This document shows, in pieces, positions 32,999-38,984 of a stretch of 51,168 bases of DNA. A model generated the notes under the pieces. It worked only from the letters and a program-made list of their open reading frames with translations. It had not been told where the DNA came from and searched no databases. The translations under genes were made by a program, and so were the position numbers. Source of the DNA: Planctomycetota bacterium (GTDB lineage: Bacteria > Planctomycetota > JACQVV01 > JASMLP01); assembly GCA_030748635.1 (NCBI GenBank), contig JASMLP010000168.1, positions 1-51,168 on the forward strand, written 5' to 3'. How positions within the stretch are numbered: the first letter of the stretch is position 1; each line of letters opens with the position of its first letter.

Positions 32999-33023
32999 TT
33001 CTGTTTCAAGTTTCTGTTTCAAG
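32999..33023 (+). repeat. Two tandem 12-bp direct repeats upstream of the FHA gene
   Basis: TTCTGTTTCAAG occurs at 32999-33010 and again at 33012-33023, a 13-bp period, within the 253-bp region between the divergent ChaN-like and FHA genes. The spacing is close to one helical turn plus, compatible with binding of a dimeric or tandem regulator. No clear sigma70 promoter is visible next to it. Confidence 0.45.
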
Positions 33024-33078
33024 GTCATGTCTGTTACGGTAGAAAGGAGTATGATGGGTCGGTTGGGAGGCATCAGGC

Positions 33079-33489
33079 GTGTCGGAACATGCGAAACGAT
33101 CAGGCGGTTTGAGGCCGCGGCCTGAAAAGCGGATAAGGGGTCGCAAGAGCGAGAAGCTGAGGGGGAATTCGGGAGGAGTTTCCGCGTTGCTCTATCGGCG
33201 CCAGGGAGCCTACCTGGCCGTACTGCTGGAACAGAAACTCACCACCATTGGCGCTGGAACCGACATGGATATTCAGGTCGAGGGACCGGGTATTTCCCAG
33301 CGGCACGCTGTGATACGACGTTCAGGAGAAGAGATCCATCTGTACGATTTCGGAAGCGCAACGGGGGTGCGTCACAACGGCCGACGAGTAGATATGGCTC
33401 GATTGCGGGAGGGAGATCGTGTCCATGTGGGCGCGCAGGAGTTTGTGTACTTTGCTCTTACGCAACCGATCGTCGAGAAGGATGAATGA
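33079..33489 (+). CDS. Stand-alone FHA-domain protein
   Basis: 136 residues: a very basic N-terminal tail (about 1-30) followed by one FHA domain (about 35-130) with VSALLYRRQGAYLAVLL, TTIGAGTDMDI, GISQRHAVIR, LYDFGSATGVRHNGRRV and LREGDRVHVG. FHA domains bind phosphothreonine peptides. The conserved Arg of the IGR motif is replaced (IGAG) although the Ser and His of SQRH and the Asn of HNG are kept, so phosphothreonine affinity may be reduced. The GTG start has GGGAGG 8 nt upstream. It is followed after 148 bp by the coiled-coil DUF2325-like gene on the same strand and may be functionally linked. Confidence 0.85.
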   Translation: MSEHAKRSGGLRPRPEKRIRGRKSEKLRGNSGGVSALLYRRQGAYLAVLLEQKLTTIGAGTDMDIQVEGPGISQRHAVIRRSGEEIHLYDFGSATGVRHNGRRVDMARLREGDRVHVGAQEFVYFALTQPIVEKDE

Positions 33490-33637
33490 GAGGTCAGGGG
33501 AAGACTTGAAGGCAGAAGCTGTGGTGTTTACTTTAGAGGTTTGAGAAAAAGCTTGAATGGGGAGCGGGGCGACTCGATCCTCGATAAATCATTGTTGTTC
33601 GAGTGTATTGTTTGTATTTGATTTGAGGAGGTGAACG

Positions 33638-35086
33638 ATGGGTGAGAGCCCTCTGGATCGGTTGCGTTCGGTTGTCACCTCCGCTGAACAAGCCGCGCGA
33701 TCTGAGGAATTGGATCAGGTTCGGGTGGACGCTCGAAGAGAACTCGAAGCCATGTCTCGAGTTCATGAACAGGCTTCAGCTCACTGCTTGGATGTTCGTT
33801 CTCGTTTTGAGATCGCGCAGCGGCAGATTGCCGAGGAACGAGGCGAGGTCGCTCTTCTGGAAAAACGCGCCGTCGAGTACCATGAATTCGTCGAGGAAGC
33901 TGTCGACTATCCGGCTCTGATCGAGCAGACTCGGTCGGATCTGGATCGACGAGAAGCGGAATTCGTCGCCGAATTAAGAGCCGCCGAGGAAGATGCTCGC
34001 GTTGCGCGAGAACGACTCAATCGGGCCGAAAAGCAGTTCGAAGAGGTCAGTGGGTCTGCGGCTACACTGGATGATATCAGCGAGACGACAGTCACTATTC
34101 CACGGATCGAGATCGATCGACTGGGGAGTGAAATCGATGACGCGATGCCTGCCTTTGGAATGCTGACCCGGGAAGAGCAGCACTCCCAACTGTGTATCTG
34201 GGGAGGACGGGCACGCAAGATTCAAGATGGGGTTATTCTTTCGGAAGATGAAAAGAAGGAATTATTTCAAGTTTTTGGGCGGGTTCGGACACTACACGGG
34301 AAGTATCAACCTGGCTGGATCGACGCTCTCAATCGAAAGTTCACTACCGAATGGGGCGCTTATATTCACGAACATCAGGAAAAGTTGGAGTTCGCGATCG
34401 ACGAGGTTCACACCAAGAGAATCGAACAGCGCGAACAGCATATTCGGGAGCGTGAACGAACCAAGATGCTCCGCAAAAAGGAGTTGATCGCTCGGGAGGC
34501 GATGGATCGATTACGAGAACTCGCCGGGCAATCTTTGGATACCGAGGAGGCGGTTAGGGGGTTTCAGCAACATCTCATCGATATACTCGAGGTCCTTCCA
34601 GCGTCCGATCCCGAGCTGCTATCGGTGGTGAGTCAACAACCTGATCTCATTCGGCAAGGGCAGCATTTTCGGGCTCTTCGTCGCCAGCTACAAAAGATTG
34701 GAAGCTCGGGGTTTGAAGAGGCGACGGTGGTGCATCGGCACCAGGAAGCGTTAGAGGTTTCCAGGGGACGGCGGGCCGTATTGATCGGCGGAGCGCCTCG
34801 AGAGGAGCGACGGGTGGAAATCGAACGAGTGTTTGAGTTCGAGAGTCTCGATTGGGAATCTTGCGAGGGGAACGAACCTCAGAAACTCGCTCGTATTGCC
34901 GAGCGAGTGAAGAACGGCTCTCTCGATTTGGTGATTCAGTTAGTCAGTTTTGTCGGGCACCATGTTGGCGAGGCGGTACGTCCCGCTTGCCAAGCTTCGG
35001 AAGTCCCTTTTGTTCTGGTTCCTCGAGGTTATGGAGTCAATCAGGTCGCAGAAGCACTCGCGGACCAGGTTGAAAAGACCGACTGA
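33638..35086 (+). CDS. Coiled-coil protein with C-terminal DUF2325-like domain
   Basis: A 482-residue soluble protein. Residues about 10-150 are a long coiled coil (runs of E, R, A, L); a second helical, charged part spans about 155-375. Residues about 385-480 resemble DUF2325: AVLIGGAPREERRVEIERVF, then DLVIQLVSFVGHHVGEAVRPAC, then VPFVLVPRGYGVNQVAEAL, a Rossmann-like alpha/beta unit. The ribosome binding site GAGGAGG (33625-33631) is the strongest in the window, suggesting high expression. Function is unknown; DUF2325 proteins often accompany signalling or DNA-related genes, but I can give no precise role. Upstream neighbour is an FHA protein. Confidence 0.8.
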   Translation: MGESPLDRLRSVVTSAEQAARSEELDQVRVDARRELEAMSRVHEQASAHCLDVRSRFEIAQRQIAEERGEVALLEKRAVEYHEFVEEAVDYPALIEQTRSDLDRREAEFVAELRAAEEDARVARERLNRAEKQFEEVSGSAATLDDISETTVTIPRIEIDRLGSEIDDAMPAFGMLTREEQHSQLCIWGGRARKIQDGVILSEDEKKELFQVFGRVRTLHGKYQPGWIDALNRKFTTEWGAYIHEHQEKLEFAIDEVHTKRIEQREQHIRERERTKMLRKKELIAREAMDRLRELAGQSLDTEEAVRGFQQHLIDILEVLPASDPELLSVVSQQPDLIRQGQHFRALRRQLQKIGSSGFEEATVVHRHQEALEVSRGRRAVLIGGAPREERRVEIERVFEFESLDWESCEGNEPQKLARIAERVKNGSLDLVIQLVSFVGHHVGEAVRPACQASEVPFVLVPRGYGVNQVAEALADQVEKTD

Positions 35087-35128
35087 TTCACTCTTTAGAT
35101 TCCCGGGAGTCGATGGGCGAAGAGCAGG

Positions 35129-36007
35129 TTAGGCCGGCAAAAGTAGGGCGGCTACGGTGGGAGATGGATCGTCTTCTGCGGTCTGGAGGTTCATCGCTTC
35201 GACGTTCATTTGCATCGGCCGTGGGAGATTCCAGCCCTCCTGAGTGCCGGTGTGTATGGACCCGCGAATAGGATCTCTGAGCGCACGGTAGACGCAGGAA
35301 TCTTCGGGGCTCGACTTGTTGATCGGAATGAATGAGGGAAATGAACTTCCTGCTTCAAAATGGTGAATACGTAGGCGAGGTGAAGCTGATTCAGGGTGAT
35401 TTTGCTCTTCTTTGCGGAGCCCCAACCGGAGAAAAATGGCGGCCGAAGGGCGAGTGGCGAGGGCGGCGAGACGACGAATGACCGGCTCTCGACTGGCCCC
35501 AAAGGAACGGGATAAGGGTGCGACGCTCCTCAGGCCGCTTCCGTGAGCGGACTGGAGTTGCAAGAAGTCTTCTCGTGGCATGAGAAGTTCGGCGGCCCCC
35601 AGGTCGCAGAGGAGTTCGACTGGGCAGGGGGTATTCTCAGGACCGCGGGCATGAACCTGCGTGTAGGCGTCAGGGAAAAAGGTGTGCACGATTTCGTGGC
35701 AAAGGGTGAAGTTGATCCTGGATTGCGGGCGTCGTGGGTTGAATCGAAGGAGGAGGCCGCCATCGCTCCGTGGGATGAGCAGGGCATCCCGGTCCATGTC
35801 CATCTCGGAGGGCTCGATCTGGATCCCCAGGCAGCTGGCCAGAACAGCCGGATTGTACGGTGGCCCGGTCATCCCCAATTGCTTCCCGAACTCGATGGTT
35901 TGCTGGCAACGTTTGCGGATGATCTCTTCGGCAGAGAGCGCAATCCCGGTGCGCTGAGTCCAGTCCTCGACAAGAGCCGAAACCGAAGGGTGCATATTTC
36001 GAATCAA
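35129..36007 (-). CDS. ImmA/IrrE-family zinc metallopeptidase
   Basis: 292 residues. The zincin motif HEIVH (H104, E105, H108) is followed by E131 in VELLCDLGAAELLMP, the usual third ligand and family signature. Members cleave a partner transcription factor (as ImmA cleaves ImmR, or IrrE/PprI cleaves DdrO) in response to stress or peptide signals. The start ATG overlaps the stop of the upstream XRE regulator gene (ATGA, 36004-36007), so the two are translationally coupled and the regulator is the probable substrate. The C-terminal about 110 residues are an uncharacterised extension that could be a sensor. No integrase or phage gene is nearby, which argues against a mobile element. Confidence 0.9.
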   Translation of the reverse strand: MIRNMHPSVSALVEDWTQRTGIALSAEEIIRKRCQQTIEFGKQLGMTGPPYNPAVLASCLGIQIEPSEMDMDRDALLIPRSDGGLLLRFNPRRPQSRINFTLCHEIVHTFFPDAYTQVHARGPENTPCPVELLCDLGAAELLMPREDFLQLQSAHGSGLRSVAPLSRSFGASREPVIRRLAALATRPSAAIFLRLGLRKEEQNHPESASPRLRIHHFEAGSSFPSFIPINKSSPEDSCVYRALRDPIRGSIHTGTQEGWNLPRPMQMNVEAMNLQTAEDDPSPTVAALLLPA

Positions 36008-36408
36008 GTGGGTTCGATGCGCATTTTGATGGACTCGAAAATGTATTCCCAGTCCTTTGCTGTGGATGGGCGTCGTCCACGAAGTTCTATCCCGGCTAAC
36101 ATCTGAACTTCCGGTTCTGAAAGAGGGTCCTTCTCACGCTTTTTCTGGCGGATGAAATCGTTCAGCGAGTTGGGGACTTGGTCCGGAAGTTTGCGGTTGG
36201 TCTTTGCTTCACCCAGGAGATCGGCGACCGTGAGATCCAGAGCGCCGGCTAGTTTGTAGAGCACATCAATCGATGGATTCCCGGTCTGGCCTTCCTCCAG
36301 TTGATAGAGGTAACCCTTTGAAACCTCGGCATTTCTGGCGAGTTGGGGAAGTGTTATGTCGCGGGATCGCCGCAGAGCTTGAACTTTGCGTCCAATGTCG
36401 GTGCGCAT
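36004..36408 (-). CDS. XRE-family transcriptional regulator, partner of ImmA/IrrE peptidase
   Basis: 134 residues. The N-terminal helix-turn-helix (about 5-65) reads IGRKVQALRRSRDITLPQLA, VSKGYLYQLEEGQTGNPSID and LYKLAGALDLTVADLLG, a typical Cro/C1-type domain. The C-terminal half (KKREKDPLSEPEVQMLAGIELRG) is flexible and charged and would be the likely region for cleavage. Promoter TTTACA-N17-TATACT lies upstream, with a 13-bp palindrome between promoter and ATG, suggesting autoregulation. Coupled by ATGA to the downstream peptidase gene. Confidence 0.92.
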   Translation of the reverse strand: MRTDIGRKVQALRRSRDITLPQLARNAEVSKGYLYQLEEGQTGNPSIDVLYKLAGALDLTVADLLGEAKTNRKLPDQVPNSLNDFIRQKKREKDPLSEPEVQMLAGIELRGRRPSTAKDWEYIFESIKMRIEPT

Positions 36409-36420
36409 GATAAAAGATCT

Positions 36421-36433
36421 CTGAATTGTTCAG
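36421..36433. promoter_or_regulatory. Palindromic candidate operator of the XRE regulator
   Basis: CTGAA-TTG-TTCAG is a perfect 5-3-5 inverted repeat, 12 bp before the XRE start codon and just downstream of the predicted transcription start. Its size and position suit binding of an XRE dimer that represses its own operon. Inferred from symmetry and location. Confidence 0.5.
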
Positions 36434-36443
36434 GAAGCGCAGT

Positions 36444-36472
36444 AGTATAGCCTCAGAATTTGGGTCTGTAAA
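36444..36472 (-). promoter_or_regulatory. Sigma70 promoter of the XRE-ImmA operon
   Basis: On the minus strand TTTACA (36472-36467), a 17-bp spacer and TATACT (36449-36444) form a near-consensus promoter with predicted start near 36437, about 30 nt before the XRE ATG at 36408. Confidence 0.65.
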
Positions 36473-36536
36473 CTGGGAGGAACGAGCTTTATTCTAGCTC
36501 ACGGAGGCCTCCCTCATCCGGACTTTCTCCGAGTTG

Positions 36537-37361
36537 TTATCGGGGGGCGACTTGCAGGTGAAGTCCGTCGTGTGCGACTTCTACCTGACAAGCTTTCGCT
36601 CGTTCACGTACGACATTCGAATCGACTCCGTAATGTCCTAAGTGCGTGAGAACGGTGCGCCGAGCATTGTGATCTCGAGCCGTACGGGCAGCGTCCGCGA
36701 TGGAGAAGTGACTGACGTTGGAAGTGTCGAGTTCTGTGGCATCGATGACGAAGATATCCGCCTCTTGGGCGGCGGAGGACTCGATTTTGGCCGCATCCGG
36801 CGAGTAGACAATACGGCTCGAATCTCGGGTGCATGCGATACCGCAGGTCGTGAACTGTCGAGTGTGATGCGTGTCGAACGGAGTGAGGGTCATCCCTCCG
36901 ATTTCGTGCGGTTGGTCGAGTTCGAGGGACCGGTGTTGGAATCGAGGAATCTCCCAGGATCGGGCCCCTGAACCTCCCACGAAAAGAAAGCTGAAGGTGC
37001 GTTCGAGGTAGGGCCAGTTGTCCGCGAGGCAATAGACGGGAAGTGGCTTGTCGTGAAAGTCTCGTAGAGCTCGAGAGAGATCATCCAGTCCAAGGTAGTG
37101 GTCCGCGTGGACATGGGTGATCACAATCGCTTCGAGCCTGGAAATCGATTCGGGAGGGAGGTCGAGTAGTTGCCAGTGGATGTCCGGCCCGGAGTCGACG
37201 AGAATCGTTCCGCCGATCAGAGCGACCGATCTTCGACGTCGGTGAGAGGAGTCTTTTTGGGCTTCTTTGCATTGATCGCAAGGACATCCTACGCGTGGAC
37301 AGGGCCAAGCCGCGCCTGTTCCCAATAGACGGATATCCAAACCGGTTTCTTCAGCTTTCAT
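36537..37361 (-). CDS. PhnP-like metallo-beta-lactamase-fold hydrolase
   Basis: 274 residues. It begins IRLLGTGAAWPCPRVGCPCDQC, the structural zinc motif of PhnP-type (cyclic phosphodiesterase) MBL proteins. The catalytic metal motif is ITHVHADHYLGLDDL, and further ligands are in DTHHTR, YSPDAAK and LTHLGHYG. PhnP and relatives hydrolyse cyclic phosphodiesters; PqqB and lipoate-related relatives share the fold, so substrate is not certain. No phn operon is present. ATG 37361 begins just before the conserved core; an upstream in-frame start at 37415 would add residues unlike the family. No Shine-Dalgarno is visible. Divergent from the MocA-MobA gene with 75 bp between. Confidence 0.87.
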   Translation of the reverse strand: MKAEETGLDIRLLGTGAAWPCPRVGCPCDQCKEAQKDSSHRRRRSVALIGGTILVDSGPDIHWQLLDLPPESISRLEAIVITHVHADHYLGLDDLSRALRDFHDKPLPVYCLADNWPYLERTFSFLFVGGSGARSWEIPRFQHRSLELDQPHEIGGMTLTPFDTHHTRQFTTCGIACTRDSSRIVYSPDAAKIESSAAQEADIFVIDATELDTSNVSHFSIADAARTARDHNARRTVLTHLGHYGVDSNVVRERAKACQVEVAHDGLHLQVAPR

Positions 37362-37436
37362 CGCGTATTGTATGATGAGGTGCAGACGGAAAGAGTTCAA
37401 TGGGATTCGGTTCAATCGAAGGATTTCACGCTACGT

Positions 37437-38636
37437 ATGCGAAAAGGGACAAAGAGGTGTTATGCCGGGGTGGTACTCGCAGCCGGCGAGTCTGTTCGAA
37501 TGGGGCGGGCGAAACCGTTGCTTCCGTACGGCGAAATGACTTTTGTGGCCCGTGTGACGGATCAATTGCTCTCCGCGGGATGCGAACCGGTTGTGGTCGT
37601 GCTGGGGCGGAATGCGCCTGAAATTCAGGCCATTTTGCCGGAAGATCCCCGCGTCATCCCTCTGTCCAATCCTCACCCCGAACACGGACAGATTTCTAGT
37701 TTGAAGCGAGCTCTTTCTTTCCTGTCCGACTCGGATCGGGATGCTGCTTTGGTGGCGTTGGCGGATCATCCCGATGTGGAAAAGCGTACATTTCAGTCCC
37801 TGGTGAATGCGGGGAACGGATCCGAATATTCGATCGTAATTCCCACCTACAAAGGTCGGGGAGGACATCCATTCCTTCTCAGGCGGGAGGTTTGGCAAGA
37901 AATGCTCGATACCCCCATGGAGGGGGGAGCTCGTCCGGTCGTTCGGCGGGATCGGAGCCGTGTCTTTCGTCTGGAAGTCGACGATCCGGGAATTCATACG
38001 GATGTCGATACTCCTCACGACTATCAAAGTCTTCTCCGGGGACAAACCAGCGCGTTGATACTCGCGGGAGGCCAGGGGAGACGTCTTGGAGGGGTGGACA
38101 AATCTGGACTCGTTTGCGAAGGAGAGGAGTTGTTGGACCGTACTGTGGGGGTGTTGGACCAGGTGGCGTCTGAAATTGTTCTCTCGGTCCAGGGAACCCC
38201 GAGAAGAGTGCCAACCGGGATTCGGGTTGCTCAGGATCAACATCTGGATAGCGGGCCTCTGGCCGGAATTCAGGCGGGTATGCGGGAATGCCGTCATCCG
38301 TGGGTGCTGGTCGTCGCATGCGATATGCCCCAACTTTCCGCTTCTTTTCTGAACTATCTGGTGGAGGAGGCCCAAGGGGTCGACGCCTTGGTCCCCATAT
38401 ACCGGGGCCGCGCAGAGCCTTTGCATGCGGTGTATCGAAGGGAGGCCACGATATCTCGGGTGGAGGAGATTCTGGAGCGTGGCGGCCGTCGATTGATGGA
38501 GTTGTTGGGTGAGATGGAAGTTCGATTCCTCGAAGAAGGACAGTGGAGTTCGGTCATCCCCAAGGGGGCCGAATCCTTTCGAAACCTGAATACACTCGAG
38601 GATCTCGACGAGTCGGGTATTCACATCGGGTTCTGA
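37437..38636 (+). CDS. MocA-MobA fusion: molybdenum cofactor cytidylyl/guanylyltransferase
   Basis: 399 residues with two nucleotidyltransferase domains. Residues about 9-200 match MocA-type enzymes, which attach CMP to molybdopterin (VVLAAGESVRMGRAKPLLPYG, NPHPEHGQISSLKRAL, ALADHP, GRGGHPFLLRR, HTDVDTPHDY). Residues about 205-395 match MobA, which attaches GMP (ALILAGGQGRRLGGVDKSGL, GPLAGIQAGM, VVACDMPQLS, EPLHAVYRRE). Both glycine-rich NTP loops and both Lys residues are intact, so both activities are plausible. The start is the ATG just before the first beta strand; no clear Shine-Dalgarno is present, and upstream in-frame starts would overlap the promoter region shared with the MBL gene. 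No other molybdenum genes are nearby. Confidence 0.9.
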   Translation: MRKGTKRCYAGVVLAAGESVRMGRAKPLLPYGEMTFVARVTDQLLSAGCEPVVVVLGRNAPEIQAILPEDPRVIPLSNPHPEHGQISSLKRALSFLSDSDRDAALVALADHPDVEKRTFQSLVNAGNGSEYSIVIPTYKGRGGHPFLLRREVWQEMLDTPMEGGARPVVRRDRSRVFRLEVDDPGIHTDVDTPHDYQSLLRGQTSALILAGGQGRRLGGVDKSGLVCEGEELLDRTVGVLDQVASEIVLSVQGTPRRVPTGIRVAQDQHLDSGPLAGIQAGMRECRHPWVLVVACDMPQLSASFLNYLVEEAQGVDALVPIYRGRAEPLHAVYRREATISRVEEILERGGRRLMELLGEMEVRFLEEGQWSSVIPKGAESFRNLNTLEDLDESGIHIGF

Positions 38637-38647
38637 CCTGGTAAGGG

Positions 38648-38676
38648 TTGGAACGTGTGCGTCGGCTCACTATAAT
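38648..38676 (+). promoter_or_regulatory. Promoter of the selenoprotein gene
   Basis: TTGGAA (38648-38653), a 17-bp spacer and a perfect TATAAT (38671-38676) lie 12 bp after the MocA-MobA stop codon, with predicted start near 38683. AGGGAGA (38697-38703) then precedes the ATG at 38711 by 7 nt. The promoter shows the downstream frame is expressed as its own unit, possibly with the following transporter genes. Confidence 0.7.
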
Positions 38677-38710
38677 TCGCGTGAGTGCTATCCATCAGGG
38701 AGAACAGAAT

Positions 38711-38947
38711 ATGAAATTGGAAATTATCTACTGCGCGGATTGAAGTTATGAACCGGCGGCCGTCAGTTTGACGGACCAAATTCTGACTCGATACAAGCGG
38801 CAAATTTCGGGATTGGTTTTGATCCCTTCCGGTGGAGGGAAGTTCGAGGTTTCCGCGGACGGGAAACTGATCTACTCCAAGCTGAAAACTGGAGATTTCC
38901 CGAAATTCGAACAGATTCGGGACGCCCTGGACGCCTGTTCAAGTTGA
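38711..38947 (+). CDS. SelW/Rdx-family selenoprotein (in-frame TGA read as selenocysteine)
   Basis: A 78-residue thioredoxin-like Rdx protein. Codons run ATG (38711) to TGA (38945-38947) with one in-frame TGA at codon 11 (38741-38743). Read as selenocysteine it gives MKLEIIYCADU then SYEPAAVSLTDQILTRY, with the redox motif C8-A-D-U11 (CxxU), exactly where SelW proteins carry selenocysteine or cysteine. Downstream, the family pattern continues: VLIPSGGGKFEVSADGKLIY, then SKLKTGDFPKFEQI. The uninterrupted homology after the TGA, the strong promoter, the ribosome binding site and a SECIS-like hairpin all argue against a pseudogene. Such proteins are small cytosolic thiol/selenol oxidoreductases. 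The MMPL transporter gene begins 37 bp downstream. The alternative is a nonsense-mutated Rdx gene. Confidence 0.85.
38758..38777 (+). promoter_or_regulatory. Candidate bacterial SECIS element
   Basis: Immediately downstream of the in-frame TGA, CCGTC (38760-38764) pairs with GACGG (38770-38774) around the 5-nt loop AGTTT. Pairing extends to GG (38758-38759) with CC (38776-38777) past one bulged A. The loop starts 21 nt after the TGA and has G as its second base. This fits the published bacterial SECIS rule as I recall it: apical loop 16-37 nt from the UGA, with a G among its first two bases. SelB binding is inferred. Confidence 0.65.
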
Positions 38948-38984
38948 TCCTGCCGAATACAATGAGTAAGGGACTGGACTGACG

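Noticed and set aside
36004-37361. Mobile genetic element suggested by the XRE-ImmA pair
   Set aside because: No integrase, relaxase, phage genes, attachment repeats or insertion sequences are visible around it.
37431-38624. 397-codon minus-strand frame opposite MocA-MobA
   Set aside because: The plus-strand frame carries two complete nucleotidyltransferase motif sets; the antisense frame has none.
38711-38743. Treating the TGA at codon 11 as a true stop or a nonsense mutation
   Set aside because: It falls exactly at the SelW selenocysteine position, the rest of the protein is intact, and a SECIS-like hairpin follows.
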